From: Parus major | Taxonomy: Eukaryota; Chordata; Aves; Passeriformes; Paridae | DNA length: 64,000 bases | Assembly (NCBI RefSeq): GCF_001522545.3 | Contig: NC_031770.1 | Span: 95,491,779-95,555,778, forward strand | Direction of reading: 5' to 3' | Shown: positions 29,536 to 61,900 of the stretch, in pieces | Layout: every line of letters begins with the position of its first letter | How positions within the stretch are numbered: position 1 is the first letter of the stretch | Notes under the pieces: generated by a model | Seen by the model: the letters and a program-made list of their open reading frames with translations, nothing else | What the model was told of the DNA's origin: nothing | The model's database searches: none | Translations under genes and position numbers: made by a program

Positions 29536-32500
29536 GGAGAGTGTTAGTTGGTCTCAGCCTGAAAGTAAAAATAACCTTTTGTTGAAATAGCATTGACTCT
29601 GCCCCAGTTCAAATGCAAGATTTTGATCATGAATGCTTATGTACCACAGTGTTGTATTATATTGAGGATATCACTCCAAGAAGTACATCCTTGTCATTTG
29701 AGGATAACACTCTTGGATCCTTTCCATGACTCTTGGTGGCTTGCATGCTGTTACAAAATTCCTGATGTTCTATTTCCTATGTTCTGTCTCTTTGGCTGGT
29801 TATTATTTTCCATTGCAGCCTGGTATTTTGCCATATCTTTCCTTCTTTTAAAATTTTCCCACTCTAATTATGTGTTGGGTTGTTTTTTGGTGGGGTTTTT
29901 TTGTGGGTTGATTTGGGGTTTTTTTGTGTGTGTGGTTTTTTTTTGGTTTTCTTTGTTGGTTTTTTTGGTGGCTGTTTTCTGTTGTTTGTTTATTTGTTTG
30001 TTTTTCTGGTAATTTAGTCTTCCTTGAATTCTTTCACTTATGCATCTTCCTGTTTTCTGTACACTGCTGGCATGAAATGGCACAGTTTTGTAACACACTG
30101 AAGGCCATCTCAGCCACTGCCAAGGGCGTTCCTTTCCTTGGCTGGCATAATTTTTCACAGGAATTATGGCCATTTTATCCTCGCCAGGAACCAAGGAACT
30201 AAATCAACTGAAAATCAGCATTAAAGCAGAGGAATATCTTACTGCTGGAATAGCAGCCTGTGCTGGCTGGGATCAGAAGAAGAGATCAGAGAAGGGGAGG
30301 CTAATGTATGCCTGCAGCAGGAAGCCAGACTGCTGTTAGCCCTCCTGTAGATTGACTTAGCTAATTAGCAATGATAAGATCCCCTCACCTAACTTTACAT
30401 ACCTGCAAGGCTGACCTAGTGATACTAGGTAATGAATAGATACCTCCAGAGTCAATTAGCAGTTCTGTTCTGTGTTGGGGTGAAATGAATCCCTGTGCCA
30501 AGGCGCCTTTCTCTGACTTGGTTACACAGAGTGCTCATGATGATATTCTCAGACTGAGCACCTAAGCCAGAACAGTTAAATCCCACCCAAGGGTCTGTTT
30601 AAAACTCACCTTTGTTAACTTGAGGTCTGGACCTAAGCAGAGTTGTCCTGATAAATAGGCAGCTGCTAATGGTAGCTGTGCTCTGTCCTGTGGCTCACTT
30701 TTTGAGGCATCATACTTGCCACATTGGGAAGAATTGGGCAGCAGTCAAGTGGCTTCCCTTTATTCTTAGATCCTCCTTTAAATGTAGTTGTCACTTATCA
30801 AATGTGTGAGAAAAGAGGGTCAAAAGCTGTTTCTGCTCTTTCTTGTTTTTTTTCCTCAATGAGGAGTAGGGTATTGTGACAACCAAAAGCAAACCTTTTT
30901 CTTGTCCCCTTGCCCACTGGGATGGTGCCAGAGCTCCTCTGTCCTTTCTCTGCTACTCTCCTCTGGTCAGACCTCTGATTTTTCACTTTTGCTGTATGTC
31001 TGCTAGTAGTCTATATCCTATATCTTGTCTTTATTCTTCCTCTAACCTCATAAACTGCTTTTCTTAGATTTTGTCTTCTCTCTGGATATTCCTAACCTGT
31101 CCCTGTGTTTATACAGGACTCTGTTGTGGGCCATAAAACAGAAATCAGAATACTCATTTTACCCAGTTTTAGTCTAGGGTCCTACCACTAGGCTTGAGCT
31201 GGCTTCATCATCAAGCTTCTTCTCTGCTTCCTTTCATCCTTTAATGTAGCATGCCTGAATGTAGTCTAATTTCACCTGTTGTGTCCATTCAACGTGATCA
31301 ATTACTCTCTTGAGGATCTGGAGCTGTGTGTTTCAATCCTTTTAAGTTAACAATTTTCCATAGTTGTTACTTCACACCTCTTGGATCAACTTGAGTGGCA
31401 TTTCTGTTGTGCAAAGGGCATGTGCCATTGCTGGCATGGCTGGGATGGTTGGATGGGGCCTTGATAGACTTTTCTGCCTCTTCTCTACACCTCCCAGGAT
31501 GTATCTGCAGGACTGGGTGAACCCCCTCCCAGGGTGAGTTTGCCTTTTGAGCCTGCTCAGTGCCCTCAAGAAGACGACAGTCAGGCCCATCTAGGAACTC
31601 TTCCAAACATCCCAAGAGTGAGAATGTGTTGCAAAGTCTAAGTTGGTTGAGTGGGCATAATATTGCACAGCTATCCCAACTTCTGCAGCTGGTCCTAAAC
31701 ATCTGTGGATGGGAAGGGCTGAAAAGTAATGCCTTAAAGCTTCTTGAATAAAATTACAAATGCATATGTTCATATTATGTATTTATTCATGTAAAGAAAT
31801 GTTCCCTGCAGCATTCTCCACATAATTCACTGACTCTTGGTGAATCCTTGTTTTTTTACTTCCTCCAGATAGCTGTGTGGTTCTTGTGTAAATGCTTTTT
31901 AGGAGTGGGAATTAATTGAGACATTTTAGACCCAGGTTTTAGAAGAACTAATACTTAAATTAGAACCCTGAACACATTTTTTGGTTTGTTTTTTTTTTTT
32001 TTTCTTTTGGAGTGGTTAAGAATACCAAAAAATTTGATCTGACATATAACCATGACGGCACCCAAAATCACAAACTATTCTTGTAAAATATAGCTGAAGG
32101 CAGAAGAGATCTTGTAATCTAGTAGGGACTTTGATTGAAACATTGCATGAGAAATTCAGTTTAGTATTTCTAGTTGTCTCTGACCACCAATTTACATAAA
32201 AATAAAAATGTACTTGAGTGTTATTTTCTACAAAATAATCCATAGATTGTCTAAAAATCCATAGAGAACTATTGTGAAAGATTTGGCACTCAAGTCCCAT
32301 CTCCTTCTAGTTAAAAGTTGAAAACTAGCCCCTTTCTGGTAGTGCTTCATCTCACACTTGTTCAAGCCTTGTTTTTATATTTTCAGTACAGATGAAAGTA
32401 AGTTAATTCTAACATGAGCTCATTGACTTCAACAGAACATCAGGAAGAAATTTGTCCCAATTTTTAAAAATATTCTTCTTGATGAAAAGTGGGACTACTA

Positions 32501-35500
32501 TACCTACATCTCATAAGGGCATATGTTGACAAACTAATCACACCTTACACCTTACAAACATTGTCTGAGGAAATGTCTCTATTGTGCCAGTCTTACGTGT
32601 ACTTTGGGGAGTAACCAAGGACTTTACTATCAGTTTGGTTGTTAGGTAATGCTAGCTTCCCATCAGCTTAGACTCACTCCTTTGTCCTTTACAGCAAAGC
32701 TCGCTGTTCTTCAGAGTCATCAGGAGCTGAAATGTGTTATGTCTCTGCTTTATGCTGCTCCATGCTCTGTAGATTTCACAGAGACTTGGTAACCACGGCA
32801 GTTATGGTTCTCATTTTTGTAACTCTACAGTATTAATATTTAGGGTTTTTTTTTTTCAGTCTTTCAAGTCCATTGCTTTAACCTTTAAATCAACATGTAG
32901 GATTTAACCTGAGAGCTTTGTAATTGATTCTGATTTTTATAGTCTAGCTAAATGGCAAACATTTGATTACTCAAGGTAATATGCAAAGGAAGTGAGAGGA
33001 CAAAGGACAAAATGCTTAGATAAAGTAAAAGCATAGCTACACAAAACATCTGTAGGTTAGGAAGATTAATAAGGCTGTAATGGAGAGAAATGAGGTCAGT
33101 GACACAGGTTTCATCTCCAGTGTGAAAAGCTTCTTCCCCAGGGAATGATCCACATCCCTTGGGCCAAGGGGTGAAATGCAGCTTGTGTTAATAGTGCTGG
33201 AGGCTTGTCCCTTCTACTTCTCCCTGCTTCCCCCAGAATCCTATCCTTGGCCTGCAGTGGGCACTGGTGGTAGCCCTGAGACTTAATTTTTTTAGTCTTT
33301 TATCTGTCTGAAATGTCTGAAATAACATGAGGACTGTGTCATAGCCTGCTATTTTATGAGCATGATTTTGTGGGCATGTGTTGCATCTCCTAGAATTTGG
33401 CTTAGGGCCTGCAGGTGCTTGAGCTGCCAGAGAGTTCTGCCAGGGAGGTGTTGAGATGTGGATGATGAGGACTTGAAAAGTCAGAGGAGTGCAAACTGTT
33501 GAAAATTATTGCTGTGTCTGTAGTGCTGACTCAAACCAGCTTGGGAAAGTCACTCACCAAATGTGGTTGTGGCTCTGAGATTTGCATGTCTGTACCAGAA
33601 GCATACAATTCAGAATAAAGACAATTCAGCTCAGATAGCTAAGAATGAAGAATAGTTTTAAAAATAACAGCAAAAAAAAAAAAAAATACAATGAATGCTA
33701 CCCAGTGAAATAAAACCAGATCGAATATGAGTCCTATAGGATTATACAGAGGATTGCACTTACTCTGTAGCTGTTGGCTGGCTGAGCATTAATGCCAGCA
33801 AGCATCATTTGTCTTCTGCATTTTTCGTCCATTTGGTTTCAGCTTGGCAGATCATCATTGTTGTTTCTTTTAGGTCCAAAATAATGGTGTGGAATTATCT
33901 GCTGGCACATTTTGGAGCCAGTGGTAGATACAGGAACTTCATGCATGAGGCATTAGCTGGCTCAAGTGATCTCTAAGCTTTCCATCCAGAGCTGGGGGAA
34001 GTGTGGGAACTCAGTGAGTGCCAGCTGGCCTGGCTGGTCCTGCAGCAGTTTCGAGCGAGCCTGTGGGGCCTTCGGGATTCTCCAATGACCTCTCAAGGAC
34101 CTATCATTTGAAGCTTGAGAAACCTCTTCTCTCTTGGCAACTGAAGCAGATTTCCTAAAGCTGAGAGGTCTCAAAGTTTATCTTGAAATTATTGTGCTGG
34201 TTGCATTGATAAGTTTTCATTTCCAATGGAAATAGAAGCACTTTATTAATTTTTATTTTTTTAAAATAAGTGTTGCCTTTTTCTTCTCCTAATTTTTTTT
34301 TTTTCAATACTCACAGCTTTCACTGATTTAATGGCCCCTGTTAGTGGCCATAAATTTCACTTTTGACCCTGAATAGACAGTGAGAAAATATTCATACTTT
34401 TACAAGTGCTGAACATGTCTAGGTTTCTCTCTGGAATTGGTTTTACCAATGCTGAAGATACTTCAAATACCCAGGGCCAAAACAGTGTTTGAAAAAACAG
34501 GCTAGTCCTCCTTTATTTGAGGTCCAGTTTCAGTAGGATTTAGTTTTTTTAAATGACTTGATGCATCTAGGTCTGAAAGGGCTTGAAAGTAGATCAGAAA
34601 GGCAAGAAATTTTCAAGGATTTTGTGGCACATATCTGCAGATCAAACTATTTCAATCACAGAAAGAAATTTTAGCTGCAGAAGTTTTCTTTTGAAAGCAG
34701 GGAGAGATGGAGAAAGCGATATACAAAGTGCTTTTGGTTTGATTCTACTATTAATGTGTTCCTTTACTGCAGCCACAAATTCTATAGAGTATTTAATATG
34801 CAACTTCTTCAGAGATTCCTTCTGTTAATGGCTCTTCTCAGACCAAGGTAATTTCCCTGAGTATTCTTATTTTTCTGGGTATTGTTACCTGAATGACACT
34901 GAAGCAGCTCTTTTTTCTAGAACGAGTCCTCTGTGAGTTGAGCTAATATGAGGTAGGGTGGGGTTGTATCCCCTCTGTCTCTGAGACATGTAAGCCCAAC
35001 AGCAGGGAATGAGCTGAAGCTTTGTTGGAGATGTTGTTTTTCCCCAGAATATCCTTCATATGTGGCTGCTGAGCAGAGCCAAAAAGCAGCCTTGACAGTT
35101 CTCTGCTGCTTGATGTCTGTCTCATCTCTGAGCTATGTAGGAGTTTGCAAAGGCAGATTAATATTAAACATACCTGGAGCCTTTGATCTTTCAGTTGGAG
35201 TCTGGATTCATCTAAATCCTCATAAAATGCAGACAGAGGAGATGATGTTGTCTTTTATTCACTAATGCAGAGACTGGAGCACCATCCTAATTTCAATTTC
35301 TTCTTCCATCTCAGGCCATTTCATTCCACTCTCCAATTTGTCCATCAAGAATCCTTATCACTAGTCTGCCAGGTGCTCGTGCTGAAACTGCCTAATTTAC
35401 AGGTTTTCAGCTGGTGATCTGAACCACTTGGCTTGAAAGCCTCTTTGTCTGATCTTCTGAATCCTGAAGTGCTCCCACTACATAAAAACGGTGGGATGCT

Positions 35501-35870
35501 CTGCCTAGGATATCCTGCAGGCTGGTCACCAGGTGTTCTCCAGGGCTATAAGGTGGGTCCTGCATGCTAAGATAAGTAGGACCTACATCATGTTTTTGCT
35601 CAGCCTGCAGACCCTGTCTCTCAAGGGTAGCTGCTGCTGAGACTTCCAGGCACATCCTGGCTGGCTGAGGCAACCACAACTCACTGCTTTCCTCCATGAG
35701 GGAGTGCTGGTCCCTCATTTGGCATGGCAAATCATATTCCTGACAAGGACCCCTTCATTTTGCAGTCAACCTGCATTGACTATTCAAATGCCAAGACTGG
35801 CCTTAGAAACCTTAGAAGATCTGGATAAACACCTGTCTTTTGCCTTTGAATAACTCATCCTTAAAATAAC
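29536..35870. other. Intergenic DNA
   Basis: Apart from the G/T-rich tract at 29876-30006 I see no repeat or gene I can name. Open frames are short and have no family signature. Confidence 0.4.
29876..30006 (+). repeat. G/T-rich low-complexity tract
   Basis: About 130 bases of T-runs alternating with GG/GGG groups, ending in TTTGTTTATTTGTTTGTTT. Similar tracts occur at about 13213-13291 and 42465-42640. The apparent open frames across it translate to simple-sequence protein and are not genes. Confidence 0.75.
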
Positions 35871-36302
35871 ATCCCTAAACTTATGGCCCGTACACACCTC
35901 AGAGTGATGTGAAATGGGAGGAGAAGAACTGATGACATCAGAGCAATAGGAAACTATAATAGAAATAGTTTTCTTGTGAGAAACTCCATAAGTTAGCAGA
36001 AAGAGACTTCTGTTTCTCTACAAAGACTGATGAAAAGACTGTAGCAAGAACTGGGACTGTTTTTAACCACCAAAGTTCTAAAGTTGTTTGTCTCTATGTT
36101 GTCATGTACAAAGAAATGGTCAAGATGTAGGAGATAAAAGGGTTTTCTGGAAGTTTATTCTGGTGTTCTTATTCTTGTAAGTTGTTAATAAACTTTCTTT
36201 ATTCCTTTTAAGTTTTAAGCCTGTTTTGCTCTTGTTCTAATCCGTATCTCACAGCAAGAAATAAGTAATTTTTTTAGTTACTGGTTTAAAACCACAACAA
36301 CA
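35870..36302 (+). mobile_element. Probable solo LTR (avian ERVL-like), plus orientation
   Basis: The 3' part resembles avian ERV LTRs: a polyadenylation signal AATAAA (36187-36192), then AAGCCTGTTTTGCTC, then ATCTCACAGCAAGAAATAAG, ending AAACCACAACAACA. The 3' end is clear, but the 5' boundary near 35870 is a guess. No internal retroviral genes adjoin it in the same orientation, so it is likely a solo LTR. Confidence 0.55.
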
Positions 36303-36804
36303 CCCTTTTCCTCAACTTTTCTTATTGACTAGTTTTTGTTGCTCCCAGTTGCTTGCTACTGTTGTGAATCAGAGACAAAAAAGAGGCAGGACTGTCCACT
36401 GTGGACAAATTCCTTGTACCCTGGGGTTAGGAATGGCCTTCTGAGGTGATGTAGCCAGATTAAAGCTTAATGTTTCTAAAGTAATTTTAATATGCACATG
36501 AGAGATTGATACTCAAAACTACCTCAAGACTGTGGTCAAACAGTTTGCATAACCTTAGAAAATAGCTGTAAAGTAGCTGGTGACTTGACCTGGTTTCTAG
36601 TACTTGTGGCTGGCCCTGTGCGTAGGCAAGGGAGGCTGTAGCCCAGAAAAGCAGAGTTCAGCAACACAGCAAATGTTTTCCTGCAGGTTTTATCTGTCAG
36701 AGCCCTGGGGAGCTGGCCTGGTTGCTGCTTCTCCATGGCATCCAAATTTCCATTACTTTTCCTTTTCCTCCCCGACTATTGCAGTACATTATGTCCACCT
36801 TTAT

Positions 36805-37225
36805 CACAGAAGCATAGAAAAGCTTGGTTTGGAAGGGACCTTAAAGATCTAATTCCAACACCCCTGCCATGGACAGGGAATCTTCTACTTGACCAGATTG
36901 CTTAGGATCCTGTCCAATCTGGCCTTGAACATTTCTGGGGATGGGGCCTCCATAACTTCTCTGGGCAACCTGTTCTATCTAATCTAAATATCTCTTTCAG
37001 TTTAAAGCCATTCCTCCTTACCCTATCACTGTCTGTCTGTGTAAAAAGTCACTCTCCTCCTTTTTTTATAAGCCCACTTTAAGTAGCAGAAGGCTCCAGT
37101 GATGTTTCCCCTGGCTGAAGAGCCACAACTCTCTCAGCCTGATTTTATAGGAGAGGTGGTCCAGCCCTCTGATCATCTTTGTGACCCTCCTCTGGACACA
37201 TTCTAACAGATGCATGGCTTTATGT
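36805..37225 (-). mobile_element. CR1 LINE 3' fragment, antisense
   Basis: Reverse-complement CR1 end: TTGGTTTGGAAGGGACCTTA, then CCTGCCATGGACAGGGAATC, then CCAATCTGGCCTTGAACATT and GTGACCCTCCTCTGGACACA. It is 5'-truncated. Confidence 0.9.
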
Positions 37226-37305
37226 ACCTTCTCCTCTAGCTCTCGTTCCTCATCCGTGGGTGGCAAAAGTCAATTTTGTCCTGTACTCTTGAGAAGCATC
37301 AAGTG

Positions 37306-38193
37306 TTAATTGCTGGAATTGTGACAAAATTTATCATGGCCTAAATACTTAAGCAGCCATTCCACACTCTTAGGTATTCTTCCTGGTTGGCAAAGCTTAT
37401 CTATGGAGTAGCTTATGCCTGACCCATTATAGGATGCATTATAGGTTGTGGAAATCCTCCGATAGTCGCTGTTCCTCCCTTGCCCCATGGGAAAATTGCC
37501 CAGTATTACCCAGGATTACCTTTTCCCTAGGGTTTCCTGCCTGACTGTAGCCATTAGATTATGTCTGTATTGGGATCTCTTGACCCAAGAGCTCTTCCCA
37601 GATCTAAGCATAGATATCACCTTTTAAGGTGTGGTCCTCCAGCTGCAGGTCTCTCTGGAAGAAAATCTGGGGAAAGGATTTGGGTCAAAAGGGACTCAGC
37701 ATATACAAGTCTTTGCACCAGATCTGTATGATCACTAAGAGCTTTTGGCAGCCCCCGTCCCTCAGTGTGGATGTAGCAACAGATGTTGTAGCAAGGGGGT
37801 TGTGAGGCAGAGAGACCTGGTCTGTAACTCATGCAATGCCCTCCACACATTTGGAAGGAGACAAAGTCTGCTCCCATCAGATTCCCTTGTTATGATCTCC
37901 TAGGGGATAATGGAAGCACAAACTGGACAGTAATTCAGAGGGACATTTTATTCCCCCAACTCCAAAATGATCTCCTTGGCCTTGCTGCTAAGACATCTGT
38001 TATGCCAGTTAATACCTTCAGGCCATCCCAAAAATAACAGTTCTGCTCTCCTAGACCCCCAATATGTTGAGACATACAGGCCCGCATACTGGGTCCCACA
38101 CCTGTGCCTAATCCTACTTGACTTATTTTTGAAGGGATTCAGGGAGTGGAAATTAATATAGCCCAATCTTCTTGCTCTAGATGTAAAATGCAC
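37306..38193 (-). other. Degenerate minus-strand coding-like stretch of unknown origin
   Basis: Three successive minus-strand open frames (38193-37948, 37877-37617, 37488-37306; 81, 86 and 60 residues) are separated by stops or frame changes. Together they contain several N-X-S/T glycosylation sequons, four in the first and third frames, and scattered cysteines. That composition is reminiscent of a secreted or retroviral envelope-type surface protein. I cannot match it to a family, and no adjoining LTR in the same orientation was seen. It may equally be chance open frames. Confidence 0.2.
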
Positions 38194-38689
38194 ATGTCCT
38201 TATGGTGGCTATAAAAGATGATAAAAACCTGTTATAACTTTCAGCTTATTTGTAGAGTACAGAGCTTTGTTTAAGGACAGACTGGAAAAACATATCAGAA
38301 ATACATAAATAACACTTTGTCAAAGTATTTTTACAGGCCCCCTAAATACTGTCTTTTGACAGTCTTTTCACACGAACTCCATTTCTGTTTGGTTGTTTTC
38401 TGAGACATCTCTTCACAGCCTAATTTCAGGCAAGACATTTCACTTGTCAGCTTAGACTAGTATATGTTTCAAAGGTGATTCTCTTCAGGAGTTATTGAAG
38501 ACTCTGATTCAACTTTATTGAATGATACAGTGAAATATTACCTGCCTTCCACCCTCAATGACTTATATGAGGGCTATTGTACCAGACAATTTGCCTGGGC
38601 ACAATTCCAGTGCTCAGGTAGATGAGAAGTGAAGTTTCAGGCCTTTGAGTTGGTCTCATCTGTTACTGCATTGCTCTTTTAAAGCAGTA

Positions 38690-39336
38690 TTCACTCTGAG
38701 CGGGATCTTAGCACCGACAACCTTCAGGTCAAAGCCAGGTGGCCAAGAAGGCCAGTGACCTCCTGCCCTTAATCAGCAATGGTGTGGCCAACAGGACCAC
38801 AGCAGGGCAGTGATTTTCCCCCTGTACTTGGCACTGGTGAGTTTGCACCTGAAATCCTGTGTTCAGTTCTGGCCCCTCACTGCAAGAAGCACATGGAGGT
38901 GCTGGAGTGTGTCCCGAGATGGGCTGCGGAGCTGGTGAAGGGTCTGGAGTGCAAGGCCTGTGAGGAGTGGGGTTTAGCCTGAAGAAAAGGAGGCTCAGGG
39001 GAGACCTTATTGCTCTTTACAGTTACTTGAAAGGAGGTTGTAGCCAGGGTGGAGATGGTCTTTTTTCCCAGGTTACAAGAAATAGAACAAGAGGAAATGG
39101 CCTCAAATTGTGCCAGAAGTTTTGATTGTATATTAGGAAAAAATTACTTCATAGTAAGGGTTGTCAAGCACTGGAACAGGCTGGTTGAGTCACCACTCCT
39201 GGACATATTTCAAAGAAATGTAGATGTGGCACTTATGAGGACATGGCTTTGTGGTGGACTTGGCAGTCCTGGGTTAATGGTTGGCTGATGATCTTAGAGG
39301 TCTTTTCCAGTCTAAGCAATTCTGTGATTCTAAGCC
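38690..39336 (+). mobile_element. CR1 LINE, about 650 bp, upstream of COLEC11
   Basis: Sense CR1 that follows the consensus closely: GGCCAAGAAGGCCAGTGACC, CTGTACTTGGCACTGGTGAG, GAGACCTTATTGCTCTTTAC, then GAGGTCTTTTCCAGTCTAAG and ATTCTGTGATTCT at the end. It ends about 355 bases before the first recognised COLEC11 exon. Confidence 0.95.
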
Positions 39337-39717
39337 TGCATGCTTATTATCTCCTTTCACCTTTCCAGATTGCTGCCTCCAATGAGAAATCATGAACACA
39401 GAATGCCTATTATTAGCATTATTTAATCTCCATTTTGTTTAATTAAATTTCTCCTGAGATTTATTCCATCCAGTTTAACAGCAAAAAAACCCTGCTAAAT
39501 GTACTGCTGCCTGTTTCATGTGTGTCTGAGGAACAAATAACCTGCTTGGAGGAGCTGCACATGTGCTTCTCATGCTATCTGGGTTATGGCACACAAATAT
39601 ATATTGTGTTTGTAGTGGGATGCTGCATGTGTTCAGAAATGGTTGAAAGCCTTTGGAATTCTTGTAACTGTTTATTCATTCTTTTGTTTAGGAGTCAGTG
39701 ACCTGTAAGTGCTCATT

Positions 39718-58902
<19,185 letters not shown>

Positions 58903-61900
58903 GCTGCTCTGCTCTTTCTTTTTTTTTTTTAAAGAAAATTTTTTAAGACAATTGTATGAGTTACACCATGTTTATAGAGTAAAAGTGGAATTTTGCGGCA
59001 TCAGAGTTGTACAGCTGTAAATACAGTTTAGGTATTTCAAATATCAGAATTTACCCTTCAGAAGGGAAGACCAGTAATAAGGCATAGCTTGGTTGAATTT
59101 TTTTTATTTTTTATGTAGGAAAATATATCTATTTAGATAAAAATGTACTTTGGGGCTAAATTTTGCCCTTACAACAGTTAACAAATGTGATTACACGACT
59201 GTAAAGGAAGGCAGAATTTGGCCCCTAGTTATTAGAATGGTTAGAATTAGATTCCTGATATTCTTTTATCTTAGTAAAATTTGTAGTTATAGATGATAAT
59301 TACTTGTGCTACAGGGATATTTTGGCAACAAGACAAATATTTTGCATACTCTAGTTACTAAGGACAAATATTACTATAGGTTTTTTGAATGTTACATCTA
59401 TTTTTTTTTTTTTTAAACTGGTTAAAGCAAACCAGAAAGTCATGATTCCTACCAATTTTCTAATGTTTCTTTATTAAACTGTTCATAGATGTATGACCAA
59501 AAAGCATTTAAGTAAATTGAATTTTAGTGCTGAGGGAGGACAAAGTCTAGTGAAAAGTGTACCTGCCCATGGCAGGTGTTTGGAACTGAGTAATCTTTAA
59601 GGTCTCTTCCAACCCAAACTATTCTATGATTCCATGATTCTATGCTGAAAAAATTCTTATAATTTAGTAACTAATGAGGGCTTCCATCCAGATGGTGTTT
59701 TGGGGTTGGCTAAATGCAAAAGTAACAATTAGATTTTCTGCATTCTTTACTTAAAAATGAATCAGTGCATGAAGTATTTCAGAAGCTAAATTATTCCCTA
59801 AAGTAAATGTTTCACATTTTTTTAAGATAATCTTGGTACATCTTGTTACAAAACAAGAAAAATACCAGCCCTCCACAATTTAAGGCAGACTTCATATATA
59901 TGCAATTAAGCTCATGAAAACACATTACCTATCGGTTCCTTTTGGTAAGAAAACAGCTTACATGTTTACACAGATTGTTAAAATAATCTCCCGAAAAGCA
60001 GAAAAATTTTGGAAATTTTCCTGATTATGTGTTTAGCAGTAATAAATAACTTTGCACAAATAATTTATGTACTAAATTTACAATTGCATATGATGAAAAA
60101 TGTGATGTATATTTAAAAAAAACAACAATAAACCAACCGCATAATTTCACAAAAGAAATTATGAATTACTTTAAATCTTCCTAGGTGTCAGATGCATGAC
60201 ACCTCATCTCACTGTTAGGCATAAAAAAATTGACAAAATTTGCAAAATCTCTGACTGTGTTTTTCTTGGAATACTCTGAGCAGTGTTTTAAGATGATTTT
60301 TAAGGATAAAAGATCATTGCATAACATTCTGATCAAAATGTGTGTATGATGATAATGGCAGATTGGTGTATAGGATGTCCACAGTGGATATGGCATATGG
60401 CCCCAAAGATTTCCTTACAACAAGGAAACCAATTCATACCAACTCTGCTGTGCTGTGGCATGTAAACAATCAATGACCATACAATGCTGTTCATTTCCAC
60501 TGCTGACATAATTTGATTTATATACCTAAGAGAACAAACTATTTTGCTTGCTGTATTTACTCTGTAAATCTCAATCCTTTCTCTCTCTATATATATGATT
60601 GTTATTAATTTTAAAGATAATTAGCAGTACTATAGTATCCTATAGTATTTGATTATCAGCCCAGCTCCAGAGCAATCACTCAAAATGAATGGGTCCTTTG
60701 ATTGCTTTATTTTCTTTTAATAAAGATAGGTATGATACTTGTGTGTTAGTCATTCTTCCAACTGCATATTGAAAACTATTAAATAATGTGAATCTCCTTC
60801 TACACCAATATTCAAAGACTATAGAGTTTGCTGGGAGCTACAGTTCCAGTAGAGCAATTTGTTTAGAGTAGTGTCTTTTGAATATCATGGTTGTTTCCTG
60901 CCTCCTATAGAAATCCTCAGAAACCATTTAAATCTCCAGCATACTTTTGTGAAATCATTGGTGCTATATTAAAACAGTCCAAACCTGGGCTACAGATATT
61001 TGAAGTTCCCTCATTATGAGTGCTGAAGTTGCTGTTTTTCACCGAGGTTTTGCAAGTTTCTATTGTATTGTTCAATTTCCTCAGAAAGATGAGAAGATGC
61101 CTTTTAGGGAGATGGGAAGCTTTTTAACTGATGTCACACACCACATTTTAAAGATTGCATTGATATGTGGAGCATTTAAACAGTCTCAATTTCCATTAAA
61201 ATTTAGGATAAAACGTAAAAGCAATGGGAAAAAATATTTATTTTTCCTAGTTTTCCTGTTCTTCACGATATGTTTTTTGCAATGCTTGATATGAGGTAGA
61301 AACTAAATCAGTTTCTTTGTCAGATACCTGTACACTGGCTGCAGCAGCCCTTATTTCACCATTTGGGCAAAGGGAGCAAGGAGAGCGTGTGAGGTCTCTA
61401 GCTGTCCTGCAAGGGGCAACAACAGCACATCTAATACATACCCCTCTGAGGAACTGGGTGAGAAATGATGGGGGCATTGGAAATGAATGAGCCCTTCATA
61501 ATTTCTTTCACTCTCTAGTTGCTGATGCCTGCAGGTAGACCCTTGCTGGAGGCAGAAATCAATGTTGCATGTAGTGCTCAGCCTGCATGAAGCCTGCTGA
61601 CATGCTTGGTAAGCTTTCCATTACTCTCCCTGGAATTTAGAACTGTTGTTTTTCCAAAAAATGAAATGAGTAATAAGTTAATTTTAGTTGGGGTGTTTTC
61701 CATGTGCATTAAAACCTGCAGTTGTAATATAATTACTCATTTTGTGTAGCTCTGCAGAAGCCTTTGGAATATGTCTGTCTGGCAAGCACAGGTGTTTCTC
61801 AGACTATGCTTATATGATCTATTTTGGATGGATATTTTTTCCTCATAAAAATATCCCCATAGTCCTCATTTATTTTTTTTATTGAATAAAGGGCATCCTT

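Noticed and set aside
29593..30202. Hydrophobic Phe/Trp/Val-rich open frames suggesting a membrane protein
   Set aside because: The hydrophobicity comes from translating a T/G low-complexity tract (29876-30006).
61016..61294. 92-codon open frame downstream of COLEC11, possible ALLC exon
   Set aside because: Does not resemble allantoicase and ends in a hydrophobic run from T-rich DNA; no splice context supports it.
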